From Siphonodentalium dalli (Eukaryota > Mollusca > Scaphopoda > Gadilida > Siphonodentaliidae), in the NCBI GenBank assembly GCA_032622095.1, contig CP136061.1, forward strand, positions 5,900,734 to 5,964,733: 64,000 nucleotides of DNA. Reading direction: 5' to 3'. A program made the position numbers and the translations under genes. The stretch's first letter is position 1. Each line of letters begins with the position of its first letter. Below, in pieces: positions 25,875 to 37,105 of the stretch. A model generated the notes under the pieces. That model saw only the letters and a list, made by a program, of their open reading frames with translations. It was not told where the DNA came from and ran no database searches.

Positions 25875-26130
25875 TATTTCCCAGTCGCCTGCCTCCACAT
25901 AAAAATATGGCTCCATGGATGCTTTTTATGGTGCTCGAATTATTATCGTCTGCTCATGTTTGTCTGGGGCTCTGTATGGGTGAAATTATAAAATTGTTAA
26001 AGAATACAAGAACAAATTATTAAAATTGTAAAAAATTGTTAGGGCCAATGCATTCTCTTATATATGCGAGGCGACCTATGGTCGACTCGCATATATAAGA
26101 GAATGCATTGGCACAGGGTAAAAAAAAATC
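25875..26130. mobile_element. Fragment of palindrome-bearing MITE
   Basis: Contains gtttgtctggggctctgtat and an AT-rich spacer, then the 69-bp palindrome at 26,044-26,112 (gccaatgcattctcttatat ... atatataagagaatgcattg) and cacagggta. The layout matches 48,610-48,805. No TTAA-flanked termini are preserved. Confidence 0.7.
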
Positions 26131-26234
26131 CCAACTTACGACTGGATTTGATTTGGCGGGTCACATTAATACATGCTCTGCTCGTGTCATAATTATAAAT
26201 CATCCTGCCACTTGACAAAGGATGACCATAGATT

Positions 26235-26453
26235 TACAGTAATGCTCTAATTAATCGACTCCTTTAACCACAGCAGAATTATGGGTAACTTTTCAGGATT
26301 TAGTCGGAAATATGGCTTGTTGCCATTCATCTGAAAGCACTTGGCGAGAGCTTTCCGATGAATGGCAACAAGCCATATTTCCGACTAAATCCTGTAAAGT
26401 TACCCATAATTCTGCTGTGGTTAAAGGAGTCGATTAATTAGGGCATTACTGTA
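26235..26453. mobile_element. TA-flanked foldback MITE (mariner-like), copy 1
   Basis: Starts cagtaatgctctaattaatc and ends gattaattagggcattactg with TA on both sides. The two ~100-bp arms are nearly complementary throughout (cagaattatgggtaactttt ... aagttacccataattctg). A second copy lies at 36,889-37,105. TA duplication and CAGT ends fit Tc1/mariner derivatives. Confidence 0.85.
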
Positions 26454-26973
26454 GCTTCACACATTACAGCTTGTATTATTTGATACATCCCTTTGTTATT
26501 TCTGGTAAATTTTCTTTTTGATTTGTTTATTAAGTATTTCTCAGGTTGTATAACAGACTGTTACATTAAAATTGCATTAACTCTTAAAGGGGTACTGTAC
26601 ACAAAATCTGGCCGTTTATGATATCATCTCCTTTTATATTAACAGAATATATGCAACAAATGAATGAATTTGAGTCATGGATTAGTGCAAAATACACTCA
26701 TGTGCTCTATGAATGATGCAAACAACATGGTAATTATAGTAAAAATGAATGTATGACTCCAGCCTTTTATTCATTTTCATTATAATTACCACGTTGTTTG
26801 CATCGTTCATAGAGCACATGAGTGTATTTCTTTATTAGTTTAGTTTCTCTTTTCCCCAAAATTGGCAGACGACACAATGCATGATTGAGGTGCCCTAATG
26901 GGTGTAAATCACAATATTCACCATTTGGGAACTTCAATCTGAGTATATGTCTCCCATAGCAGATGAGACCATG

Positions 26974-27064
26974 CAGAATGAGGTCCCAAGAGGGTGAATT
27001 TGGTGATGCTAGCCTGCTGTGCAGGATAGCTTCACTAATTTCACCCTCTGGGGACCTCATTCTG
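26974..27064. repeat. 91-bp hairpin element (GAATGAGGTCCCC family)
   Basis: Same family as at 25,350, sitting just outside the TTAA element at 27,140. Arms end cagaatgaggtcc and gggacctcattctg. Confidence 0.8.
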
Positions 27065-27139
27065 AAAATGACAGGCACCTTATTCTCAGGCCTGAATCGG
27101 ACGATCTGCGTTGTAACACAAGGCACCCGTGTGAGCAGT

Positions 27140-27521
27140 TTAACCCTTTACCCAACAAACCGGCCAAAACCGGCCAAATAAAGCTTCAACAGCCTAAAAT
27201 ATCTTCGGTCTGTCTCAATAGAACCATACAAATATGGATATCATTAGAACCGGCTCCTTGGCCACATTGTGATAGTTACAGTTTTGCCCTTTGCCAATGC
27301 ATTCTCTTAGGTCGCCTCGCATATATAAGAGAATGCATTGGCCTAAAAAAATCATTTTTTTAACACTTTTTATCATTTTTTTCTTACATTCTTTAACAAT
27401 TTTATAATTTTTAATGTGTTAAGCCAATGCATTCTCTTATATATGCGAGGCGACCTATGGTCGACTCGCATATATAAGAGAATGCATTGGCACAGGGCCG
27501 TTCTGTTGGGTAAAGGGTTAA
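27140..27521 (+). mobile_element. TTAA-flanked MITE (piggyBac-like) with two palindromes
   Basis: TTAA followed by ccctttacccaaca at the left, and tgttgggtaaaggg followed by TTAA at the right. TTAA target duplication and CCC-starting ends are the piggyBac hallmark. Inside are a conserved subterminal block (aataaagcttcaacagccta), a core-deleted palindrome (27,293-27,344), an AT-rich spacer and a full palindrome (27,423-27,491). No transposase is present. Confidence 0.9.
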
Positions 27522-27676
27522 CATAAGACAACAGATCGTGTTATTTTAATGGACCAACACAACACAGTCGTCTGAATGCTGGAAATAGTTTGTCTGTAAT
27601 TTGCAGAATGAGGTCCCCAGCATGGCAGGCTAGCATCACCAAATGCACCCTCTGGGAACCTCATTCTGCTGAGGCC

Positions 27677-28133
27677 TTAACCCTTTACCCAACAAAAACG
27701 GCCAAATAAAGCTTCAACAGCCTAAAATATCTTCGGTGTGTCTCAATAACACCATACAAATATGGATATCATTGGAACCGGTTCATTGACCCCATTGTGA
27801 TGGTTACAGTTATGCCCTGTGCCAATGCATTCTCTTATATATGCGAGTCGATCATAGGTCGCCTCGCATATATAAGAGAATGCATTGGCCTAAACAAAAT
27901 TCATTTTTTAACACTTTTTACCATTTTTTCTTACATTCTTTAGCAATTTTATAATTTTTTCTTACATTTTTTAACAATTTTTATAATATTTTTCTACTTT
28001 CTTTGACAATTTTATCATTTTTAATATGTGTTAAGCCAATGCATTCTCTTATATATGCGAGGCGACCTATGGTTGACTCGCATATATAAGAGAATGCATT
28101 GGCACAGGGCCGTTCTGTTGGGTAAAGGGTTAA
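27677..28133 (+). mobile_element. TTAA-flanked MITE (piggyBac-like), two full palindromes
   Basis: Same ends as the element at 27,140 with TTAA at 27,677 and 28,130. Carries full palindromes at 27,821-27,889 and 28,035-28,103, separated by an AT-rich spacer that is longer than in the neighbouring copy. Confidence 0.9.
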
Positions 28134-28307
28134 CTGCTATGGGCGATCTAGGATCAGATTGAAGTTCCCCAGTTGAAGATCTGCAAATTAGGGGATATAG
28201 AAACTACAGATTAGGGGATATAGAAACTGATCAGAAGGAGGGTGGAAGTAACTACAAACAATGTTAATTTGAGACTATGAATACTTCCCAGAAGATGATG
28301 CCTAAGC

Positions 28308-28398
28308 TGAATGAGGTCCCCAGAGGGATAATTTAGTAAAACTAGCCCGCTGTGCAGGGTAGCGTCACTAAATTCACCCTCTGTGGACCTCATTCTGC
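28308..28398. repeat. 91-bp hairpin element (GAATGAGGTCCCC family)
   Basis: Diverged copy lying just after the TTAA element. The conserved 'cttcccagaagatg' context precedes it, as at 31,080 and 36,030. Confidence 0.75.
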
Positions 28399-28399
28399 A

Positions 28400-29030
28400 A
28401 ATTACAGACACACTATTTCAAGGCTTGTGTCGTCTGCTCCAGTCTATTTGGGGCTCTCTATGAGTTCAGACACATAATGGCCAGTTAACAATAGTTAAAA
28501 ATAAAACCATGTTGTAAAATATTTAGAAAAAATCATTTTCGAGGCATTATCTGTTTTGCTATTCTATTATTAAGAAAAGAATGTTGTTTGAGCTTGTTTT
28601 ATTGGCTCATGTTATGGTGTGATTTATTGGAATATGCATCGAGACCCCTGTGAATTTTGATAATCGTTTTGTTATTCGATTGAACCTCGATATTCGATTC
28701 AAAGTGATTCAACTTTAAAACAATGAATACTAATTTTGAATACTTCAAACCAGTGAACACGAAAGTAAATGCTTTCATCGGTATTATATTTGAACATTCA
28801 CAACTAGTGTGAAGTATAAAAAGTAGATACGCTAGCAAATATTTGCTCAAAATCTGCCATTTTAAGTTAACATTAATAACTGTTCTACATTACCCTCTTG
28901 TTTCACGACCGCAGACATAACAGTTTATAATTTAATCTGAGGACATTCAATTTGAGATGGTAAGATACCTCACAATTCTGTTGAACATCACGTGACTCAC
29001 AGTGACTGCTAATACCTTCATTATATAAAG
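28400..29030. other. Unassigned AT-rich sequence, possible hAT-like end
   Basis: A segment near 28,634 (gcatcgagacccctgtgaat, then cgattgaacctcgatattcg) is weakly mirrored at 30,410-30,480 (gatattcgatttg ... cactattcgcaggggcc). The two may be ends of an old ~1.85-kb DNA transposon into which later elements inserted. No coding exon seen. Confidence 0.3.
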
Positions 29031-29033
29031 TTA

Positions 29034-29194
29034 TTATACAATGTTGTGTACAGTATGTGTTTTTCTTGTACGAGTCCAGGTTGTGGTGAAAAGTCATATT
29101 GGACGAGACACGCCAGTGTCGAGTCCAATATGACTTTTCACCACAACCTGGACGAGTACAAGAAAAACTCATACTGTACACAACATTGTATAAT
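29034..29194. mobile_element. 161-bp foldback element
   Basis: Near-perfect inverted repeat. ttatacaatgttgtgtacag and gtccaggttgtggtgaaaag are mirrored by cttttcaccacaacctggac and ctgtacacaacattgtataa, around a short core (gagacacgccagtgtc). Scraps of it (gagtccaatatgac) recur at 29,430-29,535. Superfamily unassigned. Confidence 0.85.
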
Positions 29195-29945
29195 GACATT
29201 TTTATTATCCATCTGCAGTATGTTTATCCAAATTTTGGAAATAAAACTTTTGTGGTTATTTTTGGTATTTGTCGGCACTTAATTCTCTATAAGCCTGTAC
29301 CGTATATTGATCATCAGAAAGCATGATTTGGAAAAGTAAACACGGAAGTGAAAAAAAACTCAATAAAATCCATCAATGTTGTGCGCGCATCACAATTTCA
29401 CCGATTCATTTCGCAATAGAGTTAATTCGTGACGTCACGGAGTCCAATATGAAAAGTCATATTGTACAGTCGGGAGTCCAATATGACTTTCGGGAGTCCA
29501 ATTACACTCCAATTACACTCCAATATGACTTTTTCCAGGACTATCACGTGGCGGCTTTTGTCCAATCGGAAATGGTGTTAGTTAAGGGATGGATAATAAT
29601 ATGTATTATTGTATTACCTTCATTATCTGTTTGTGTTTGCTCAGTTTTGACTTGCAGTGACAGTTGTAATGTCATTCGCAAAAGTGCAAGTCAAAGTCCT
29701 TTAATTCAATGGCCGTTTTAATTTTGAGAGAGTTGTGATAACATAATTCTGCAATGGTCCATTTATTTCGCATTTTGAATCGATATGGAATTCCCCATTA
29801 GTGGCATCATTCAATTCCAGAAGTTTTTATTTACCCTGCAATAAAATTGACAAAATGGTATTTTTCAAATTGTTTGTTATATTTTGAAGAAATGATGTCT
29901 TTAATTGTCGATCCACCTTTCACAAAAAAGATGACAACGAGTTTT
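29195..29945. other. Unassigned sequence with scraps of the 161-bp foldback
   Basis: Repeated gagtccaatatgac fragments occur at 29,430-29,535, including short direct repeats of 'ccaattacact'. The rest is AT-rich with no supported exon. Confidence 0.4.
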
Positions 29946-29947
29946 AT

Positions 29948-30337
29948 TTAACCCTTTACCCAACAGAAGGGCCCTGTGCCAATGCATTCTCTTATATATG
30001 CGAGTCGACCATAGGTCGCCTCGCATATATAAGAGAATGCATTGGCTTAACACATTAAAAATTATAAAATTGTTAAAGAATGTAAGAAAATATGGTAAAA
30101 AGTGTTAAAAAAAGATTTTTTTTAGGCCAATGCATTCTCTTATATATGCGAGGCGACCTATGGTCGACTCGCATATATAAGAGAATGCATTGGCACAGGG
30201 CATAACTGTAACTATCACAATGTGGTCAAGGAGCCGATTCCAATGATATCCATATTTGTATGGTTCTATTGAGACAGACCGAAGATATTTTAGGCTGTTG
30301 AAGCTTTATTTGGCCGGTTTGTTGGGTAAAGGGTTAA
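29948..30337 (-). mobile_element. TTAA-flanked MITE (piggyBac-like), inverted orientation
   Basis: TTAA plus ccctttacccaacagaaggg at left; gtttgttgggtaaaggg plus TTAA at right. Internal order is reversed relative to 27,140. Full palindromes at 29,978-30,046 and 30,126-30,194. Confidence 0.9.
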
Positions 30338-30819
30338 TAGATAATTCTGACATACAGATGAATATGGGAAATATATCTTTATATTATCATTTCGGATTTT
30401 GAAACACTTGATTCGATATTCGATTTGTTTTTAAGAGCTATTCGATACGATTCGATCAAAAACCCACTATTCGCAGGGGCCTATATACAACACATGACCT
30501 AATTAGTATTGCTTGATGACCAATCACGGCACAGTATTCAGTCACGGAACAGGATTCAGTGTAACAAACGGACTATGCAAATATAGTGCCATAACATTTA
30601 TCCACAGGGTATCATGCTTTCCTATGTTCTGTGCTTCATGGTTAAATCATACAGGGAGCAGTCTAGAGGGCGACATTGAAGATATCCTCTCCCTAAATTG
30701 TGTCATTTCTCCCTAATTGTGTCCCAGGGAGAAGGGACTTCTCTCTCTCTCTCTCTCTCTCTCATATACCAGAATGCACATGTCCCCGCCAAGCCTGCAA
30801 ATAGCATGTCTGTCATTTG
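30338..30819. other. Unassigned sequence with (TC)n microsatellite
   Basis: A TC run lies at 30,739-30,764. Duplicated ccctaattgtgtc strings occur around 30,690-30,725. No gene supported. Confidence 0.4.
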
Positions 30820-31193
30820 CAGAATTAGGTCCCCAGAGGGTGAATTTAGTGACGCTATCCCGCACAGTGGGCTAGCATCACTAAATTGACCCTCTGGGAA
30901 CCTCAATCTGCTTAGGCCCTCAACTGCTAGGTAGACCTAGGATCAGATTGAAGTTCCCCAGTTGAAGTTGGTGATTGGGCACCTCAATTATGAATTTTAT
31001 CTTCTGCAAATTAGTGGATATAGAAACTTCCAAGAAGAGAAATGTAACTAAAAACCATCTTAATTTGACATTATAGATACTTCCCAGAAGATGAGGCCTA
31101 AGCAGAATGAGGTCTCCAGAGGGTGAATTTGGTGATGCAAGCCCGCTATGCGGGATATCATCACTAAATTCACCCTCTGGGGACCTCATTCTG
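30820..31193. repeat. Composite repeat with two 91-bp hairpins
   Basis: Hairpins at 30,820-30,910 and 31,103-31,193 are linked by ggatcagattgaagttcccc, agttgaagttggtgat and ttctgcaaatta-type sequence. The same linker occurs at 28,150-28,240 and 35,870-36,050, so the two hairpins and the linker behave as one ~370-bp unit. Confidence 0.75.
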
Positions 31194-31251
31194 CAAATGA
31201 CAGACACGCTATTTGCAGGCTTGGTCCCTGCAGCATATTAAACTCTATTTT

Positions 31252-31563
31252 CTGATTATTATGATGTTTGATTGATTGATTGATTGGTGTTTAATATCAC
31301 TTTCAGCAACAAAGGTCATAACACGACATTGCCAGTTTTAACGATTAATCTAACAGTGATTTCAATGGCTGATAAACTCATCGTCCATGTGCGGCAAACC
31401 ACTGGCCATTGGCGAGTAACTGGCAACTCCACCAGATAACATTTTAAGTTATAAATTCCATGATGGTAACGTGTAGATTTGAACCCTCATTGCCATGGCT
31501 GGAGGGCGTGGAATTCTTCTCCTAACCGACTGAGCCACTGAATCCCCCCTGATTATAATGGTG
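31252..31563 (-). mobile_element. tRNA-derived SINE with (TTGA)n-type tail
   Basis: Read on the minus strand it starts with a tRNA-like region. A box is tggctcagtcggttaggag (about 31,520-31,540) and B box is gggttcaaatc (about 31,477-31,487). It ends in an (attg)n/(caat)n tail at 31,267-31,285. Imperfect ~15-bp target duplications flank it: ctgattattatgatg (31,252-31,266) and ctgattataatggtg (31,549-31,563). Confidence 0.85.
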
Positions 31564-32118
31564 TCATTACTCATTATAATCGTTTTTAAATGTGCTCTTG
31601 TGTTACTTATTGGAACATAGAATAGTGATGATGCAGTGTAAATTGAACTTTTCCTTAATAACAATCAAATATGGAGAAGCTCTAGGTTGGTCCCCAGATT
31701 CATACATTCTTTGTTTCATCACTTTTGCTTCCTTTGCTGTTCATTTGTAAATTGGTGCATACATGTGTTTTCATCACTATTTTCGAAAATCGCATGAGAT
31801 CGTGCAATAATTTTATTTGAGCTACATGTATGTGCATGTTTGTGTGGGTGTGTGTGTGTAAGTGTGTGTGTTTCAAAAAAGGTCCATAGCTCTGGTGAAT
31901 GGAACCCAAAATGGAACTTGACCATATTTTATGTTTGTAACCGGCGTATTCCAGGGCTCCTTCTGCAATTTAATTTATCTGTCTGCTTTTATCACCTTAA
32001 CATCCCTCCAAATGAATAATAGACCGTTCCAGTATAAACTTTTAACAGACTGGGAGAATCCAATATTGGATAAGATTAAATCTCCTGTCCATAGAATTTT
32101 TTCTGGTACTAAACACTC
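31564..32118. other. Unassigned sequence with TG-rich tract
   Basis: A short TG-rich tract lies at 31,832-31,872. No coding exon or element end recognised. Confidence 0.35.
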
Positions 32119-32292
32119 TACTGTATGGAGCCTCACACAGACCGAAGCAGACGACAGTCGTCAGTGCATTGTTCTCTCTGTCTGGGTCTCCATAAAGGAT
32201 TATATAACACTCCCGTATGGAGCCTCTCTCAGACCGAAGCAGACGACAGTCATCGGTGTATTGTTCTCTGTCTGGGGCTCCATAAAGGGATA
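32119..32292. repeat. Two tandem ~85-bp hairpin units (agacgac family)
   Basis: Two copies of tatggagcctc...cagaccgaagcagacgacag ... gtctggg(t/g)ctccata. Each unit begins and ends with complementary tatggag / ctccata. Related modules at 32,985-33,050, 35,632-35,705, 40,963-41,030 and 48,563-48,635. Confidence 0.7.
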
Positions 32293-32506
32293 ATCAATTT
32301 AGTATAGAAAGGGTTAAAATATATGCAGTCCAGTTGATATTTCTGATATCAGACAAGTCTAAGTTTAGTGTGTCTGTCATTTGCAGAACGAGGTCCCCAG
32401 AGGGTGAATTTAGTGACGCTATCTCGCATAGCAGGCTAGCATCACTAAATTCACACTCAGTTGCGGACCGAGATGACTTGTCTATGAGTGTGGCTAAAAA
32501 ACTATT

Positions 32507-32959
32507 TGAACCATTTACCCAACAGAACGGCCCTGTGCCAATGCATTCTCTTATATATGCGAGTCGACCATAGGTCGCCTCGCATATATACGAAAATGCA
32601 TTGGCTTAACATATTAAAAATGATAAAATTGTCAAAGAATGTAGAAAAATATTAAAAAATTGTTAAAAGATGTAAGACAAAATTATAAAATTGTTAAAGA
32701 ATGTAAGAAAAAATGGTAAAAAGTGTTAAAAAAAGATTTTTTTAGGCCAATGCATTCTTATATATGCGAGGCTACCTATTGTTGACTCGCATTTATAAGA
32801 GAATGCATTGGCACAGGGCATAACTGTAACCCTCACAATGTGGTCAATGAACCGGTTCCAATGATATCCATATGGTGTTATTGAGACAGACCGAAGATAT
32901 TTTAGGCTGTTGAAGCTTTATTTGGGCGTTTTTGGCCGTTTTGTTGGGTAAAGGATTAA
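32507..32959 (-). mobile_element. TTAA-type MITE with degraded left end
   Basis: Right end gttgggtaaagga plus TTAA. The left end reads ttgaaccatttacccaacag, showing decay of the TTAA/CCC junction. Palindromes at 32,537-32,605 and 32,746-32,812, the second with loop and arm changes. Confidence 0.85.
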
Positions 32960-33044
32960 TTAAGAGATTTATCCCACAGGGAGCCTCACACAGATGGAAG
33001 CATGCACTGCAGAGTGTCGTCTGCTCCAGTATATGTGGGGCTCT

Positions 33045-33073
33045 ATAAGGGGTTTTGTTGGGTAAAGGGTTAA
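33045..33073. mobile_element. Solo right end of TTAA MITE
   Basis: gttttgttgggtaaagggtt followed by aa, preceded by an agacgac-type hairpin module. The rest of the element is missing. Confidence 0.7.
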
Positions 33074-33364
33074 CACTTGAATGTTAAGATGTTGGATGTT
33101 ATGTTCTCATTTTGTCTGTTTATATGAGCAGTGAGTGTCTTATTATTATGTATACCTATTTATTATTATTATTATTTATTATTTCCTTCTTTCCAACCAC
33201 CACAGTTGTTGGAAATTATTATCAAATCTGCTGATAAGACTCACCGTTTAATAATAGAGAGATTCCGCTTGTAGGTTTTGGAATGTTACATGTAGTCATT
33301 AAACCAACATTTTAGGAAAATGTCCTATCATAAAAATGGTTTATTTCATTTGGAAGATAGCTGA

Positions 33365-34535
33365 GGGTTAGTTATAATAGAATTATTATGGTCATTGATC
33401 CTTTGAATGTATAACCCAGGGTTAGTTATAATAGAATACTATGGTGATTGATCCTTCGAATGTATAACCTGTTATAACCCACGGTTAGTTATATTACAGT
33501 ATACTATGGTGATTGATCCTTCGAATGTATAACCCGTTATAACCCACGGTTAGTTATAATAGAATACTATGGTGATTGATCCTTCGAATGTATAACCCAG
33601 GGTTAGTTATAATAGAATACTATGGTGATTGATCCTTCGAATGTATAACCCAGGGTTAGTTATAATAGAATACTATGGTGATTGATCCTTCGAATGTATA
33701 ACCCAGGGTTAGTTATAATAGAATACTATGGTGATTGATCCTTTGAATGTATAACCCACGGTTAGTTATAATAGAATACTATGGTGATTGATCCTTCGAA
33801 TGTATAACCCAGGGTTAGTTATAATAGAATACTATGGTGATTGATCCTTCGAATGTATAACCCACGGTTAGTTATAATAGAATACTATGGTGATTGATCC
33901 TTCGAATGTATAACCCACGGTTAGTTATAATAGAATACTATGGTGATTGATCCTTCGAATGTATAACCCAGGGTTAGTTATAATAGAATACTATGGTGAT
34001 TGATCCTTCGAATGTATAACCCGTTATAACCCAGGGTTAGTTATAATAGAATACTATGGTCATTGATCCTTCGAATGTATAACCCGTTATAACCCAGGGT
34101 TAGTTATAATAGAATACTATGGTGATTGATCCTTCGAATGTATAACCCACGGTTAGTTATAATAGAATACTATGGTGATTGATCCTTCGAATGTATAACC
34201 CGTTATAACCCAGGGTTAGTTATAATAGAATACTATGGTGATTGATCCTTCGAATGTATAACCCGTTATAACCCAGGGTTAGTTATAATAGAATACTATG
34301 GTGATTGATCCTTCGAATGTATAACCCGTTATAACCCAGGGTTAGTTATAATAGAATACTATGGTGATTGATCCTTCGAATGTATAACCCGTTATAACCC
34401 AGGGTTAGTTATAATAGAATACTATGGTGATTGATCCTTCGAATTTATAACCCGTTATAACTCAGGGTTAGTTATATTACAGTATACTATGGTGATTGAT
34501 CCTTCGAATGTATAACCCGTTATAACACAGCCGAT
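33365..34535. repeat. 53/63-bp minisatellite, ~20 copies
   Basis: The unit is acccagggttagttataata + gaatactatggtgattgatc + cttcgaatgtata. Some units carry a 10-bp addition (acccgttata), giving 63 bp, and the gg/cg variant (cagggtt/cacggtt) is interspersed. The first units are less regular than the later ones. Confidence 0.95.
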
Positions 34536-35420
34536 TGCCATAAGCTCTTTTGACTTCAACTACTGCAGAGTTATGCCATTTTAAACGACATTTATTAATA
34601 TAGCGCCAAAGTCTTGTTAAAATTTTATATAACAAGATGTTCCCTAATTGCAGACATTTGTTTGTCTCGTATTAATTGTCGCTGTCACATGCTGCCATTT
34701 ACCTTACAAGCTACACGTCACAAGTTAAAAGAGGAATCTCTCTAATATAGGCATGTATGGAAAGCTCCTTATCAGATTGACATTCACCATCCGAGATACT
34801 TCTAATTATAGCCTGTGACTCACTATCGATGGTTACTCATCAGATTTATGAATTTGGTGGTGTTTGAAGTTAAAGTGAATGTAGCAAAAACCGGCAAATC
34901 ATTCAGTGTAAGGTTCCAGCGAGATAGTTAATTGTTTACGATCTGTTAATTTTTATACGCTTTTTTTTTTTTTTTTAAACGGGGCATATTATGTTATTAG
35001 TCTGCTTTTGGTTTCAGGATGATAACTTTAGATTATATCAAATGAATGAATTGAAATTTGGTATGTGAGTTAGTCTAAAATACAGGTCAAGTTCAATTTG
35101 GAATTCACCCGCCAAATTTGACCAGTTATGGCCTTTTCTCGGAATTCTCACACCCTGGTGATGCCCTAAATGTTAATGCTGAAATAGAGTTTGAAACAAG
35201 CAGTAGTAGGAGTTTGGATTGACTCTGAATTGACCAGCTTTCCGTACATGTCTACATTATTATTAAATGGAAGGATATGTGTCTTTATCAGCAGATTTTA
35301 ATAACAATTTCCAACAACTCGCGTTCCAACGATCATTTTAATTGATATATCAAAACCCAGTCTCTTTTTAAAAGCTGACGAAAATTTTACAATATTTACG
35401 TCCTTGGATATCTATTGTCA
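34536..35420. other. Unassigned AT-rich sequence
   Basis: A poly-T run lies near 34,960. 'gaccagttatggccttttc' near 35,120 is an old dispersed-repeat string. No gene seen. Confidence 0.35.
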
Positions 35421-35421
35421 G

Positions 35422-35735
35422 TTAACCCTTTGAGTGCCAGGTCGATTTTTGTATCAACCCATATACCCTGTGCCAATGCATTCTCTTATATATGCGAGTC
35501 GACCATAGGTCGCCTCGCATATATAAGAGAATGCATTGGCCTAACAATTTTTTATTATTTTTTACAATTATTTACAATTTTAATAATTATTTTTTATATA
35601 TTCTTTAACAATTTTATAATTTCACCCATACAGAGCCCCAGACAAACATGAGCAGACGACACTCTTCTATATGCTTCAGTGTACATGTATGTGTGGGGCT
35701 CCCTGCAGTGTTATTCATACAATTTTTCATATATG
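35422..35735 (+). mobile_element. TTAA-type MITE, second family (CCCTTTGAGTGCC ends)
   Basis: TTAA then ccctttgagtgccaggtcga and tttttgtatcaacccatat, then the full 69-bp palindrome at 35,472-35,540, an AT-rich spacer and an agacgac hairpin module. A mirror copy ends at 48,846. The opposite terminus is not clear. Confidence 0.75.
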
Positions 35736-35810
35736 GAATTGGTATACTACTTCATGTTGGGAATTTAGGCCTACACTGGCCAAGCCTGGAAATAACGTCT
35801 TGTCATTTGC

Positions 35811-36142
35811 AGAATAAATTCACCGTCTGGGGACCTCATTCTGCTTAGGCCCTCAACTGCTATGGTAGATCTAGGATCAGATTGAAGTTCCCCAGTTGAA
35901 GTTGGTGATGATCACCCATTGGGCACCTCGATTATGGATTTTACCTTCTGCTGCAAATTAGGGGGATATAGAAACTTCCCAGATGGGAAAACGTAACTAA
36001 AAACAATGTTAATTTGATACTATAGATACTTCCCAGAAGATGAGGCCTAAGCAGAATGAGGTCTCCAGAGGGTGAATTTGGTGATGCTAGCACGCTATGC
36101 GGGATATCATGACTAAATTCACCCTCTGGGGACCTCATTCTG
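35811..36142. repeat. Composite repeat: half hairpin, linker, full 91-bp hairpin
   Basis: Same arrangement as 30,820-31,193, with the first hairpin reduced to its right half (35,811-35,844) and the full hairpin at 36,052-36,142. Confidence 0.75.
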
Positions 36143-36888
36143 CAAATGACAGACACGTTATTTCCAGGCTTGGCCAGTGCAGGCCTAAATTTTCAAAAGT
36201 AAAATTTGCATCGTTGTAGAAATGAAATATAATAGACCCATCTAGAGATGTACATCTGTTAGGATTATCGTCGGCTTTTCAATGAGACTGATCAAAACCT
36301 AAGTTATTGTTAATGTCTGTTATAACGTCTGGAAATAAAAATACTATCAAATTATGGTTTGTGAATACTCTGTGATGAGGGTACCCAAGTAAAAATCACA
36401 TCATGTATTGTGAAAACTCTGTTGTAAGATTAATGGCCTGCTGGAAATTCCATGTAAAGTGTGGGTCAGTCCTAAACAACTGGTGTGTACACAAGCGATG
36501 CATTTTTGGGTATATATTGTGAAGTATGTCATAAGGACAATAACTGTGTCAACCAAATAAAAAGTAGCATAACCCATGACATAGCGGCTGAATAGTTATT
36601 TAAAAGGAAGCTCTCATTTCAGATAGTGTACAACCAGCAATGGTGAAGCTTCTTGCAAAAGGCCGAATCTGTGCAAACTCGCCTCAATAATACTATCAAC
36701 ATCGCTCAGGTGGAAAATTAAAGGACCGTAACCTGGTGTTGAGTCTTAATCATTTTGAAAATAATAATTTATAGCATTTATTTTAGAAAGTTAGTCAGTA
36801 TACATGTGTGTTGTAAAAGGAAAGATAAATGTTTGCATAGTCTTCAGAAAGATATATATGTGTTCAAAAAGTAAAAAAGAAAACCACC
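36143..36888. other. Unassigned sequence; contains one copy of an ~80-bp duplication
   Basis: aatactctgtgatgagggta near 36,365 recurs near 37,752 with flanking similarity, a diverged direct duplication about 1.4 kb apart. No exon recognised. Confidence 0.4.
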
Positions 36889-37105
36889 TACAGTAATGCT
36901 CTAATTAATCGACCTCTTAACCAAAGCAGAATTATGGGTAACTTTTCAGGATTTAGTCGGAAATATGGCTTGTTGCAATTCATCGGAAAGCTCTCGGGGA
37001 GAGCTTTCCGATGAATGGCAACAAGCCATATTTCCAACTAAATCCTGAAAAGTTACCCATAATTCTGCTTTGGTTAAGAGGTCGATTAATTAGAGCATTA
37101 CTGTA
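36889..37105. mobile_element. TA-flanked foldback MITE (mariner-like), copy 2
   Basis: Same ends as 26,235 (cagtaatgctctaattaatc ... gagcattactg) with TA on both sides and near-complete self-complementarity. One arm reads ttgcaattcatcgg and the other ccgatgaatggcaa, showing point decay. Confidence 0.88.

Noticed and set aside
28634..30480. A single hAT element with cgattcgat-rich ends
   Set aside because: The end similarity is weak, no 8-bp target duplication was found and the interior is a mixture of other elements; kept only as a low-confidence note.
31480..31545. tRNA gene
   Set aside because: A- and B-box-like sequences belong to a SINE with a short-repeat tail and target duplication; a cloverleaf acceptor stem is not evident.
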